64,000 nucleotides of DNA from Streptomyces olivaceus. GTDB lineage: Bacteria; Actinomycetota; Actinomycetes; Streptomycetales; Streptomycetaceae. The notes beneath the pieces were generated by a model that saw only the letters and a program-made list of their open reading frames with translations, made no database searches and had not been told where the DNA came from. Every line of letters begins with the position of its first letter. Within the stretch, counting starts at the first letter, position 1. The stretch covers positions 26,064 through 90,063 of the forward strand of contig NZ_JOFH01000030.1 in the NCBI RefSeq assembly GCF_000721235.1, read 5' to 3'. Positions 37,775-46,382 of the stretch are shown here, piece after piece. A program made the translations under genes and the position numbers.

Positions 37775-38725
37775 GTGGCTGGATTCAGGATCGGACGCGG
37801 CCGGGACAACGGCGCTCCACACACGCGACCGCAACGCCCGCCGTACGGACAGCAGGCGCCCCAGGGACCGTCGTACGGCGGCCCGGCGGCGTCTCCTCAG
37901 CCGTACCCGCAGCAGCCGTACGGAGGTGGCGCCCCCGGTCACGGCCCCGGCCCCGGCGGTTCTCCCTGGCCGCAGGCGCACGGCGGCGGCCACGGCGAGC
38001 CGGAGTACTTCGGCGACGGCGGCCACCACCCCGGCCCGCACGGCGGCCACGCCCCGCAGCAGGCCCCGTACGACCCGTACGCGGCCAACAACCCGGGCCA
38101 CACCCAGGCGTTCACGGTGGACGACCCCTACAACCAGGGCGACACCTACCGCGCCGGCTCCGCCCCGGCCCCCGGCCCGATCGGCCCCCGCCTCCACTGG
38201 AAGGACCTCCTGAAGGGCGTCGTCCTCGCGCCCAACCAGACCTTCCTGCAGATGCGGGACTACGCGATGTGGGTCCCGGCCCTCGTCGTGACCTTCCTCT
38301 ACGGCCTGCTGGCGGTCTTCGGCTTCGACGGCGCCCGCGAGGAGGCGATCAACGCCACCCTCTCGAACGCGATCCCGATCGTGCTGACCACGGCGGTGGC
38401 GCTGGTGCTGAGCGCCTTCGTGCTGGGCGTGGTCACCCACACCCTGGCCCGCCAGCTCGGCGGCGACGGCGCCTGGCAGCCGACGGTCGGCCTCTCCATG
38501 CTGATCATGTCCATCACGGACGCCCCGCGCCTGCTCGTCGCGATGTTCGCCGGCGGCGACGCGTCCTTCGTCCAGATCCTCGGCTGGGCCACCTGGGTCG
38601 CGGGCGGCGTCCTGCTGACCCTGATGGTCAGCCGCTCCCACGACCTCCCCTGGCCGAAGGCGCTCGGCGCGTCCGCCATCCAGCTGATCGCCCTGCTGTC
38701 GATCGTGAAGCTGGGCACGTTCTAG
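37775..38725 (+). CDS. Yip1-family membrane protein
   Basis: A 316-aa protein (GTG start). Residues 1-140 are Gly/Pro/Tyr/Gln-rich and disordered. Residues 150-316 have five membrane helices (ALVVTFLYGLLAVFGFDGAR, IPIVLTTAVALVLSAFVLGV, ILGWATWVAGGVLLTLMV). The RLHWKDLLKGVVLAPNQTF segment is the usual Yip1 entry. The function is unknown. Confidence 0.8.
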   Translation: MAGFRIGRGRDNGAPHTRPQRPPYGQQAPQGPSYGGPAASPQPYPQQPYGGGAPGHGPGPGGSPWPQAHGGGHGEPEYFGDGGHHPGPHGGHAPQQAPYDPYAANNPGHTQAFTVDDPYNQGDTYRAGSAPAPGPIGPRLHWKDLLKGVVLAPNQTFLQMRDYAMWVPALVVTFLYGLLAVFGFDGAREEAINATLSNAIPIVLTTAVALVLSAFVLGVVTHTLARQLGGDGAWQPTVGLSMLIMSITDAPRLLVAMFAGGDASFVQILGWATWVAGGVLLTLMVSRSHDLPWPKALGASAIQLIALLSIVKLGTF

Positions 38726-38740
38726 CTCCGCCCGCGTACG

Positions 38741-38774
38741 AGGAAGGGGGACCGGCGCGCCGGTCCCCCTTCCT
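38741..38774. terminator. Bidirectional terminator
   Basis: A perfect 34-bp palindrome centred on GGCGCGCC (AGGAAGGGGGACCGG and its complement) between the convergent Yip1-like and phosphoribosyltransferase genes. Confidence 0.9.
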
Positions 38775-38793
38775 CTTGTCCTCTCCCCGCCCG

Positions 38794-39291
38794 TCAGGCG
38801 TCGAGCACCTGCCCGTCCCGCCGTACGACGGGAGGCAGGACACTCCACGGAAAGTTGATCCAGTCATCGGTCCGCTTCCACACGTACTCGCATTGGACGA
38901 GCGAGTGGGACTTCTCGTAGATCACCGCGCTGCGGACCTCGGCGACGGTGTCGAGGCAGAAGTCGCGCACCAGTTTGAGGGTCTTGCCGGTATCGGCGAC
39001 GTCGTCGGTGATGAGGACCTTCTTGTCGGAGAAGTCGATGACGTTGGGCACGGGCGCGAGCATGACGGGCATGTCGAGCGTGGTCCCGACCCCGGTGTAG
39101 AACTCCACGTTCACGAGGTGGATGTTCTTGCAGTCGAGCGCGTACGCCAGCCCGCCCGCGACGAAGACGCCCCCGCGGGCGATGGAGAGCACGACGTCGG
39201 GCTCGTACCCGTCGTCGGCGACGGTCTGCGCCAGCTCACGCACGGCGGCACCGAACTGCTCGTAGGTCAGGTTCTCCCGGACATCACTCAT
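38794..39291 (-). CDS. Purine-type phosphoribosyltransferase
   Basis: A 165-aa protein from ATG 39291 (MSDVRENLTYEQFGAAVREL). The PRPP loop is KKVLITDDVADTGKTLKLV, and the N-terminal ARGGVFVAGGLAYAL loop is typical of hypoxanthine/xanthine-type enzymes. It may salvage a purine base or act in a nucleotide signalling context. It is 25 bp downstream of dcd, so cotranscribed. Confidence 0.87.
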   Translation of the reverse strand: MSDVRENLTYEQFGAAVRELAQTVADDGYEPDVVLSIARGGVFVAGGLAYALDCKNIHLVNVEFYTGVGTTLDMPVMLAPVPNVIDFSDKKVLITDDVADTGKTLKLVRDFCLDTVAEVRSAVIYEKSHSLVQCEYVWKRTDDWINFPWSVLPPVVRRDGQVLDA

Positions 39292-39316
39292 GCGCGCGCC
39301 CTGCTCGTCACTGGCT

Positions 39317-39892
39317 TCATACCTGGGTCCGATGGAAGTTGAGGTAGGAGCGGGAGGCGGTCGGTCCCCGCTGCCCCTGGTAGCGGGACCCGTAGCGCTC
39401 ACTGCCGTACGGATGCTCGGCCGGCGAGGTGAGCCGGAACATGCACAGCTGCCCGATCTTCATCCCCGGCCACAGCTTGATGGGCAGGGTCGCGAGGTTG
39501 CTCAGCTCCAGCGTCACGTGCCCGGAGAAACCCGGGTCGATGAACCCGGCGGTGGAGTGCGTGACGAGCCCGAGCCGCCCGAGCGAGCTCTTCCCCTCCA
39601 GCCGCGAGGCCAGGTCGTCGGGGAGCGTGATGACCTCGTACGTGCTGGCCAGCACGAACTCACCGGGGTGCAGGATGAACGGCTCGTCCCCCTCCGGCTC
39701 CACGAGCCGGGTCAGATCCACCTGCTCGACGGAGGGGTCGATGTGCGGGTACCGGTGGTTCTCGAACACCCGGAAGTAGCGGTCGAGGCGCACGTCGATG
39801 CTCGACGGCTGCACCATGGAGTCGTCGAGCGGATCGATCCGCACCCGCCCGTTGTCGATCTCGGCACGGATGTCCTTGTCTGAGAGAAGCAC
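39317..39892 (-). CDS. dcd: dCTP deaminase
   Basis: A 191-aa protein (GTG 39892, [20 protein letters not shown]), the usual Dcd length. It has [20 protein letters not shown] with the catalytic Arg and the nucleotide loop, [13 protein letters not shown], and the C-terminal [11 protein letters not shown]. It makes dUTP (or dUMP if bifunctional) from dCTP for dTMP synthesis. Confidence 0.95.
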   Translation of the reverse strand: MLLSDKDIRAEIDNGRVRIDPLDDSMVQPSSIDVRLDRYFRVFENHRYPHIDPSVEQVDLTRLVEPEGDEPFILHPGEFVLASTYEVITLPDDLASRLEGKSSLGRLGLVTHSTAGFIDPGFSGHVTLELSNLATLPIKLWPGMKIGQLCMFRLTSPAEHPYGSERYGSRYQGQRGPTASRSYLNFHRTQV

Positions 39893-39999
39893 GCCCCGAG
39901 GATACGCAAGGCGCGCGGAGCAGCGACAACCGCCGCCGCACCGCGCGCCCTCTCCTGCTCGGCTTCCCTGCTGGGGCACCCTGCTCGGGCGCCCTGCCG

Positions 40000-40158
40000 C
40001 TACCGCTTGCCGGAACCCACCGGCACGGCACTCCGCAGCCGCGCACACCGCGGACATCGGACGAGCCGACCGGGGCCGAGTCGCTCGGCCTGCTGCATCG
40101 GGAACGAGGTGGCGGTGAACACGTGCCCATCGGCACAGCGGACGACGGTGCGCTCCAT
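40000..40158 (-). CDS. 52-aa zinc-ribbon protein
   Basis: The frame from ATG 40158 (ribosome site AAGGA) to TAG 40000 encodes 52 residues beginning [20 protein letters not shown]. It has a C...H pair (RCADGH) and a CPRC pair ([13 protein letters not shown]), a rubredoxin-like zinc ribbon with ligands C-x3-H and C-x2-C. Small proteins of this type are common in Streptomyces. The function is unknown. Confidence 0.72.
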   Translation of the reverse strand: MERTVVRCADGHVFTATSFPMQQAERLGPGRLVRCPRCARLRSAVPVGSGKR

Positions 40159-40429
40159 CAAGTCCTTCAAGTCCCTTCCCCAAGAGCCGCGTCTGGCTGA
40201 CTACCCTGACGACAAAAGCCACAGTACGGGATGAAAGAGACGACTCTCCAGGCGGCACTCCGCCCTCGCACACACCCTCTGGAGCGCCCCACCGTACGCC
40301 CCGCCCCGACCCCCCGACAGCCGCATCCCACCCCCTGAAACGACCGGCGGCCCCACGGCCGAAGACCGGGGGCCAGCGATGGGGTAGAGTAACCGAACGT
40401 CCAGACACCGACCGTGGTCGGCGTCTCGC

Positions 40430-40503
40430 GCGGGTGTAGTTTAATGGTAGAACATCAGCTTCCCAAGCTGAGAGCGCGAGTTCGATTCTCGTCACCCGCT
40501 CCA
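40430..40503 (+). tRNA. tRNA-Gly (CCC)
   Basis: A 74-nt cloverleaf with encoded CCA. The acceptor stem GCGGGTG pairs with CACCCGC. The D-arm is TAGTTTAATGGTAGA, the anticodon arm TCAGC-TTCCCAA-GCTGA gives anticodon CCC, and the T-arm is CGAGTTCGATTCTCG. No second copy of its 3' end was found, so use as an att site cannot be claimed. Confidence 0.97.
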
Positions 40504-40508
40504 CGAAG

Positions 40509-40535
40509 AAGGCCCAGTTCACCGATCTGGGCCTT
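40509..40535 (+). terminator. Terminator after tRNA-Gly
   Basis: AAGGCCCAG (40509-40517) pairs with CTGGGCCTT (40527-40535) across a 9-nt loop, 6 bp beyond the tRNA CCA. Confidence 0.8.
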
Positions 40536-40809
40536 ACTTGTTGTCTAGTCCAATCAGGGGGCGGCGTGCCCTCGGCGTGCCCTAAGTCGAGTCCAGGCCG
40601 CCACACCAGCGCCATTCGGGCGCCCAGCAGGCATCAACCTGCCCCGGCGTCCCATATCGCGAGACGCAATTCGTGTGACCTGCGCCACACAGGGTGCAAA
40701 GGGTCACTAAGACGCATACGCAAAGGGTGGTTTGCGGGACGGGTGGCGCCCCGGTCTCCGGGCCTGCCTTGACGGGTTTACCTCGCCGACTCGGCAGTAC
40801 GGTGAACCC
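40536..40809. other. Intergenic stretch with a 10-bp direct repeat
   Basis: No gene is seen. GGCGTGCCCT occurs twice (40563-40572 and 40574-40583). Such short repeats beside a tRNA can be integrase arm sites or a remnant of an element, but there is no further support. Confidence 0.3.
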
Positions 40810-41351
40810 GTGACCTCCTTACCGGAAGAATCGCCCTCACTGATCCGTGAAGGCGACCGCGAGGCAGCCGTGCGACGTCTGCAGGAGGCGTACGCGGAAG
40901 GGCTCATCCCACACGAGGTGTTGGACGAGCACCTCCACCAGGTGCTCAGGGCCAAGACGCGGAGCGAACTCGCGTCCGCTCTGGTCTCGCTCCCGGAGGA
41001 GCAACCGGGAAGCACTGCCACGATCGCCGCCGCCGGTGGGCGGATCAAGCGGCGTGGCGCGTGGCGGGTGCCCCGGGTCCTCAAGGTCGAGTCAGCATAT
41101 GGAAGGGTGCGCCTGGACCTGTCCCGTGCGGTCATCGAGCACCCGATCGTCGACATCGAGCTGCAACTGGAACCGGCGGGGCCCGGATCACGGTGCCCCG
41201 GGACGCGGTGGTCGACGTCGAAGGACTGAGCACGGGATGGAAGGACCTGCGCTACAAGATCCCGCGACACCCCCGGACCGACGGGCCGACGATTCGGATC
41301 TCCGGGGTCATGGGATACGGACGCTTGAAGATTCGCCACGCCCTGCGTTGA
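40810..41351 (+). pseudogene. DUF1707 protein gene split by a frameshift
   Basis: The first frame (GTG 40810, VTSLPEESPSLIREGDREAA) has a DUF1707/SHOCT-like N-terminal domain (EAYAEGLIPHEVLDEHLHQV) but runs to a stop at 41229 after a nonsense tail. The correct continuation lies in another frame from about 41182 to 41351 (GGARITVPRDAVVDVEGLST, GPTIRISGVMGYGRLKIRHA). A single missing base near 41180 in GAACCGGCGGGGCC explains this. The C-terminal half resembles the LiaF-type beta-helix often fused to DUF1707. It is either a true pseudogene or a sequence error. Confidence 0.78.
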
Positions 41352-41394
41352 AGCCCCGTCCGGTGCTTCGGCCCCGCCGGCGGCGAGTGCAGCA

Positions 41395-41874
41395 CTAGGC
41401 GGGTACCAGGTCTCCCAGCGCCTCGCGAAGCGCCGTGCCCACGACAGGTCCCGCCACGGCCACCTGTCGAAGCTCGTCGCCCTTCATGTAGCGGTAGCTC
41501 TGCGGAGGGTGGAAGGACCCGGCGGAGCGCAGCGCATTGAGCGATACCGGCTCATCGAAGGAGACAGGATTCTCCATCGTGAGACCGCTCGCCTGCCTCG
41601 CGCCGCTCATGTAGGCGTCGTACTCCCTCCGGGTGATCCCGGTCTGTCCCCGATGAGCCGACCAGACCTCGCTGGGCGTGGCGACGTAGATGGCGGCAAT
41701 GCGCGCCATGCCCACCACCGCCATGGTGGGCGCGGTCGCGTACAAGAGGACGGGCGTTCCCGGAGGCGCGGCGACGCGCTGGCGGCGAACCTCCACCGTC
41801 TTGCTGCCGGCCAGGATCGCGTTGGCGAAGCGCGGGTGGACGGACAGCAGCATCGCGCGTTCCGGATCGCTCAC
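41395..41874 (-). CDS. ASCH-domain protein
   Basis: A 159-aa protein (GTG 41874). The ASCH/PUA-like start is clear: MLLSVHPRFANAILAGSKTVEVRRQRVAAPPG, with the GxKxxExR motif, then VLLYATAPTMAVVGMARIAA. ASCH domains are RNA-binding or RNA-processing modules. Its GTGA start overlaps the upstream large GNAT gene, so the two are translated together. Confidence 0.82.
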   Translation of the reverse strand: MSDPERAMLLSVHPRFANAILAGSKTVEVRRQRVAAPPGTPVLLYATAPTMAVVGMARIAAIYVATPSEVWSAHRGQTGITRREYDAYMSGARQASGLTMENPVSFDEPVSLNALRSAGSFHPPQSYRYMKGDELRQVAVAGPVVGTALREALGDLVPA

Positions 41875-43937
41875 GTCGTTCGGTGCCCCTCTTGGTAAAC
41901 CGCCTGGAACAGCTCACTGCTGATCTTGGACAGCGAGATCAGCGAGCCAGGCGACCACGTTAGCCCCCGGCCCCTGGCCAGCGAGGTCAATCGGCGCAGC
42001 GTCACCGGCTTCGGGAAGATCTCAGTGTCCGAGAACCTCAGCGCCATGGCGTGACCGGACGCGTCTGCAGCCCTCTCGACCTCAGCCCGACCATATACGC
42101 CCAGGTGTTCGAATTTCGAGAACAGAACATCCGGAGTGTCGATGAGCACCTCGTCGAGCCGCGAGCTGCCCACCACCATCTGACCCTCTCCCGTGGAGTT
42201 GTCGTCGCTGACGTACCAGAGCAGTCGAGCCGGGACGCTCTCTCCTCGACGCTGCGAAGATCGGTAGTAGACGTGTTCCCTGCTGATGCCCAGGGCGTCG
42301 CTCCGCGCGATGAGCATGGCCGGGACGTTGAACAGCTCAGTCGACCAGCGCGGCTTGATGGGCACCATGAAGGACGGCAGCTCGGAGTCGATGACCTTGG
42401 CCGGCCACCACGCACGCTCCAGCACGGCGGTCACCTCCGCCGGCATGCCGACGTCGAGCACGGTCGCATCGACAGCAAGCTCTCGGGCCAACCCGCCGGC
42501 CACCACCTCCACCTCGGCGGCAGTCCCGCACACGTTCACCAGGAGCGCGACGAGCTGGCCGTTGTGCTCGAAGAAGCCGTCGTCACCGGCCGCGGACCGC
42601 GCCGCCTCGGAGGGGTGCGGATCACTGATGCGGACGATCTCGGCCCCGCAATCCCTCCCGAGCCGCTTAAGCAGGAAGAGGAGCTGCCGGGCCAGGGTCT
42701 CTTCCAGGGGGTGGCCAGCTGTGCGAAGGACGGGTACAACCAGGGTTCGGCCGTCCAGCGACCACGCGTAGAGGGCGACCGGTCGGCCCTGGCCGTCCCG
42801 GAGAAGCTCACGACGCCATGCGATCCCGCCCTCGTTCAGCGACCGCAGCCGCTCAGAGAAGGCTGAGCCGTCGTCAGCGCCCGACTGCTCGAAGAAGGCG
42901 ACCAGTTCATCCTCCGCGCCCGGCGCCACCTCCGCGGACCGGAACTCCGTCCCCATCAGGTCAGCCGGGCGATACACCTGGGCCTGCCGCAGCTCATCGA
43001 CGTGAAGCGTCACGGTCGACGGTGAGACGACCCGGACGCGAGCGACCTCCCAGGCCACGTCTGTCAGGCGAGACAGCAGCGGATCACGGGTCGCCAGGAC
43101 TTGTAGACCAGCACACGAGGTCTCGGCCACATACCGCATGCCCCGCAGAAGTGCTGGGTCGGCAGCCAGGCCGGGAACCGCCTGCGTAGCGGCTTGCACC
43201 AGTTCGCGGGTTCGCTCCTCCACGGCCGCGGAGCCGGGAGAGAGCTTGTGGAGCCCGGTCAGCGCCGCCTGCTGGTGCTGACGCTCTGCCGTGTCCGTGA
43301 GGTCCCGGATCTGATGGACCAACTGCGGGGTGTAGGCAAACTCAACGAGATCCGCCATCCATCCGGCTTCGAGCGCACGGGACTCCTCGGCACCGGTGGT
43401 GTCCGTGAGGCCGCGCAGATCGGCGAACACACCATGGTCGACCGTCACCACGAGGAGCGCGTCGCTCTCCATCTCCGTGAACAGGTCCGGATGGCCGAGG
43501 TCCAGCCACCAGCCGTCCAAGATCTCCCCGTCACGACCACGCCCACGGACCTCACCGTCTGGAACGAAGCCCAGACTCCTCCACATCCCGCTCAGGTCAT
43601 AGTCCCGACGGCACTTGGCCTTGATCCCAAGGCGTTGTGGATACCGCTCCTTGATGCCCTCCACCAGACGGCCCGCAATTCCCCGCCCCCGTTCTTCCTC
43701 AGCCACACACAGGTGCGCGAGTCGGATACGCGCGCTCCTCTTCGGCAGCCCGAACAGCGCGTAGCCGATCACTTCGCCGGCCTCGACCGCGACCAGAAGG
43801 CCACCGTCCTCAGCTGCCTTCTCATAGGCAGGAGGCGTCAGAAGCCCCAGCGTCTTCGTGTACCGGTCCCCCAGGGCTATGGCCTTAACGATCAACTCTT
43901 CTTGCGCGGGCGAAACGGACACCAGCTTGATCGCCAT
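41871..43937 (-). CDS. Large GNAT-domain multidomain protein, partner of ASCH
   Basis: A 688-aa protein from ATG 43937 (MAIKLVSVSPAQEELIVKAI). Residues 1-150 are a GNAT domain with the acetyl-CoA loop RLAHLCVAEEERGRGIAGRL and YDLSGMWRSLGFV. A second region (DALLVVTVDHGVFADLRGLT to about residue 320) looks PIN-like, with spaced acids, and CAGLQVLATRDPLLSRL resembles a second PIN motif. The remainder (about 330-688) resembles a second acetyltransferase-like part and a unique C-terminus. The pairing with ASCH suggests a toxin-antitoxin or RNA-modifying system. Confidence 0.72.
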   Translation of the reverse strand: MAIKLVSVSPAQEELIVKAIALGDRYTKTLGLLTPPAYEKAAEDGGLLVAVEAGEVIGYALFGLPKRSARIRLAHLCVAEEERGRGIAGRLVEGIKERYPQRLGIKAKCRRDYDLSGMWRSLGFVPDGEVRGRGRDGEILDGWWLDLGHPDLFTEMESDALLVVTVDHGVFADLRGLTDTTGAEESRALEAGWMADLVEFAYTPQLVHQIRDLTDTAERQHQQAALTGLHKLSPGSAAVEERTRELVQAATQAVPGLAADPALLRGMRYVAETSCAGLQVLATRDPLLSRLTDVAWEVARVRVVSPSTVTLHVDELRQAQVYRPADLMGTEFRSAEVAPGAEDELVAFFEQSGADDGSAFSERLRSLNEGGIAWRRELLRDGQGRPVALYAWSLDGRTLVVPVLRTAGHPLEETLARQLLFLLKRLGRDCGAEIVRISDPHPSEAARSAAGDDGFFEHNGQLVALLVNVCGTAAEVEVVAGGLARELAVDATVLDVGMPAEVTAVLERAWWPAKVIDSELPSFMVPIKPRWSTELFNVPAMLIARSDALGISREHVYYRSSQRRGESVPARLLWYVSDDNSTGEGQMVVGSSRLDEVLIDTPDVLFSKFEHLGVYGRAEVERAADASGHAMALRFSDTEIFPKPVTLRRLTSLARGRGLTWSPGSLISLSKISSELFQAVYQEGHRTT

Positions 43938-44135
43938 TACTACCCCCTCCAGCTGTGGCTGATCGCGACCGGCCACAACTCCCCTGTCACTGCATACAGG
44001 GAGAAGCTGATCTCAGTTGCTGCCATCCCTCAAGGGGGCACGAGGGGCGCACGGTGCTGCGGAGACCGTCGCCTGCCTCCAGAGTCCGGCCGATGGAACC
44101 GTCCCGCCGGACTAGTAGCCCCGATACCGGTCCGC

Positions 44136-45281
44136 CTAAGTGGCTTCCGACCGATCGGCACCCGCCTCACGCAAGCGCTCGCGCACTTCAGTGTCGATCC
44201 CCTGGGCCAGCCTCCGCTGATGCTTGGCCGTCGAGTGCTGGTAGATGAGCTGGGCCCGTTCCGAGGACTGGCCGGCGCGCACCATGAGGTCCTTCAGCTT
44301 GGCGCCGGTGTCGGCGGCGAGGGTGTTACCGGTGTGCCGGAGGTCGTAGAAGCGGAAGTTGTCCGGCAGCCCCACCTTCGTCCTGGCCTTGCGCCACTTC
44401 CGTCCGAACGTCGAGCGGCGGAATGGGGCTCCCTTCTCCCCGACGAAGAGGAGTCCGTCCGGCTCCTTCTCGGCGAACCACTGCACGTGGCGTCGCAGCT
44501 CGGGCAGGAGGAAATCGGGCAGGTACACGGTGCGCTTGCCCGCTCGTGACTTGGGATCGCCGGTGACCCTCCTGCCGTTGGTCAGCTCCGGGGACGCATG
44601 CGTGATCCGCAGGGAGCATTCGTCGAGATCGACACTGCGGCGGCGCAGTTCAGCCAGTTCCTCGGGGCGGAGCGAGGCGAAGGCACCGAGCAGGACCATC
44701 AGGCGCCAGCGCGGACCCATGGCGTCGGCGAGGTCGAAGACCTGCTCCACGGTGGCGGTCGGCCGCTCGTCGGCTTCCTCCCGACCGGCGCCCTTGATCC
44801 GGCACGGGTTGGTCCGCAGGAGGTCGTCATCGACCGCGGTCTGCAGAATGGCCTTCAGCAGCCGGTACGACTTGGCGACCGTCGTGGCACCCGTTGCCTT
44901 GAGCCGCTCGGCTCGCCAGGTGCGGACGGAAGGCGGTGTGATCTCGTCCAGGTCCTTGCTGCCGAAGGCCGGCAGGAGGTGCAGGCGTAGCAGGCCGTCG
45001 TAGCGGTCGACCGTGGTCGGGGCCAGACCGCGCTCCTCCACCCAACGGAGGGCGTACTTCTCGAAGTTGATCGCGCCGGCGTCCGGGTCACGCCAGTGGT
45101 CACGCTCGATGTCGGCGCGGACCAGGTTCAGCCAGTCCTGCGCGTCGGTCTTCGTGTCGAAGGTCTCGGGGGCCTTGTGGCGCTGCCCGTCCGGGCCCAG
45201 GTAGCGGGCCTGCCATCGACCGGACGGGAGCTTGCGTACGGTACCGAACTCCCGACGACGCTGGAGCTTGCGTGTCGGCAT
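44136..45281 (-). CDS. int: Tyrosine-recombinase integrase of the second element
   Basis: A 381-aa integrase. It has an AP2-like N-terminus (REFGTVRKLPSGRWQARYLG), a SAM-like core-binding domain (residues 70-160) and a catalytic domain with Arg in GAFASLRPEELAELRRR, the box FYDLRHTGNTLAADTG and RAGQSSERAQLIYQHST with the tyrosine. The first position of the H-x-x-R box is Tyr, as in many actinobacterial integrases. Its start overlaps the xis stop (TGATG). Confidence 0.94.
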   Translation of the reverse strand: MPTRKLQRRREFGTVRKLPSGRWQARYLGPDGQRHKAPETFDTKTDAQDWLNLVRADIERDHWRDPDAGAINFEKYALRWVEERGLAPTTVDRYDGLLRLHLLPAFGSKDLDEITPPSVRTWRAERLKATGATTVAKSYRLLKAILQTAVDDDLLRTNPCRIKGAGREEADERPTATVEQVFDLADAMGPRWRLMVLLGAFASLRPEELAELRRRSVDLDECSLRITHASPELTNGRRVTGDPKSRAGKRTVYLPDFLLPELRRHVQWFAEKEPDGLLFVGEKGAPFRRSTFGRKWRKARTKVGLPDNFRFYDLRHTGNTLAADTGAKLKDLMVRAGQSSERAQLIYQHSTAKHQRRLAQGIDTEVRERLREAGADRSEAT

Positions 45282-45493
45282 CAGGCGGCCCGCCCGTACC
45301 GAGTGCGGGTGCGCCGGGTCGGCTCGACCGTGCGCGCCTCGATGTACTCGGTGACGGCACTCTCGGGGACGCGCACGGGACGTCCGAGCTTGACGTAGCG
45401 AATGCGGCGCTCGGCGATCAGACGGCGAACGAAGCGTTCGCCGGTACCGAGCTGTTCGGCGGCTTCGGCCACCGTCAGAAGGCGGTCAGTCAT
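45281..45493 (-). CDS. xis: Excisionase-like protein of the second element
   Basis: A 70-aa helix-turn-helix protein (LLTVAEAAEQLGTGERFVRR, then RIRYVKLGRPVRVPESAVTE YI) of the HTH_17 type. It is coupled to int by a one-base overlap. Confidence 0.92.
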   Translation of the reverse strand: MTDRLLTVAEAAEQLGTGERFVRRLIAERRIRYVKLGRPVRVPESAVTEYIEARTVEPTRRTRTRYGRAA

Positions 45494-45619
45494 GGGCGAC
45501 CGCCCCCTTTCGGCTGTGCTGCTGAGTGCAACGGGCCGGGGCTATTGCGAGTCGGTGCAACGGTGAGACTTCCTTACCGAGGTCGAAACTGGAGCGGGCA
45601 CGGCGGACCGGTGGTGGCT

Positions 45620-45877
45620 TCAACAGGTCGCGGAGTCCTGGAGCAGGGCGCGGGCCGGGACGCGAAGTGCCTGCGCGAGGGTGAGCAGGTCGTCGACGTC
45701 GCAGCGGCGCTGAGCGCGTTCGATGCGGGACAGCATCGTGTTGGACATTGGCCGGCCAAGGGCGGTGACGCGAGCGGCCAGCTCTCGCTGGGAGAGGCCG
45801 CGCTCGGTGCGGAGAATTTCGATCGTGCGGGCGGCCCTTATCCCGGCTGCGCCGATTTCCAGTGAACGTGCTGCCAT
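45620..45877 (-). CDS. XRE-family repressor
   Basis: An 85-aa cI/XRE-type protein (AARTIEILRTERGLSQRELA, SNTMLSRIERAQRRCDVDDL) comprising only the DNA-binding domain. It probably governs int/xis and the divergent rep genes. A palindrome (45900-45920) is 23 bp upstream of its start. Confidence 0.87.
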   Translation of the reverse strand: MAARSLEIGAAGIRAARTIEILRTERGLSQRELAARVTALGRPMSNTMLSRIERAQRRCDVDDLLTLAQALRVPARALLQDSATC

Positions 45878-46382
45878 GACTCCAATTCTCGGCTGTGTTC
45901 GCCGGTTTGGTTAACCGGCGATCGTCGGCTATGTTGCGCCGCCGTGCGTTTGGCAGGCGGGTGGCCATTTCGTCGATGGGTTCCCTGTGACGGCGACCCG
46001 AGCAGTGCTCGACAGCGTCTCTGACGTGGGGTGTTGTGTTGTAGCTTCGCCACTCGCCGGACGTCAACGCCTTGCCGGTGTGATCCTTCTGGCTTGACGC
46101 CCAGAACAACTATTTGGTCAACCGCAGATCGTGACCTACCGTTTTCACGCCGCCCTCGCCGCCCCGATTGCCGATGGCCTTTCTGCCGACAGAGATTCGA
46201 CAGGTCAGGGCTGGACTTGTGCCGCTCGGGTGTGGCTATGTTGACGACACCCCCGGAAAGCGCGCCCGGCTCTCAGCCAGCCTCGCGTCAACGGCCGGCC
46301 AACTCCCCCGCCTTTGCCGTCACGACCGACGGTGAGCCATGGGTGCCCGCCCATCGGCCACCGAGTAAGGAACACTCCGCTC
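45878..46382. promoter_or_regulatory. Divergent control region with two related operator-like sites
   Basis: No gene is seen in 505 bp. TTTGGTTAACCG (45906-45917) sits in the inverted repeat CGCCGGTT-N5-AACCGGCG (45900-45920). A sister site, TTTGGTCAACCG, is at 46113-46124 (11 of 12 identical). These are probable binding sites of the XRE repressor flanking leftward and rightward promoters. Confidence 0.5.

Noticed and set aside
40430..40503. tRNA-Gly as attB of the second element
   Set aside because: No second copy of its 3' end was found in the window, and int is 3.6 kb away; possible but unsupported.
39317..40615. 432-codon extended form of dcd
   Set aside because: Family length is 191 residues from the GTG at 39892; the extension crosses the zinc-ribbon gene and the tRNA antisense.
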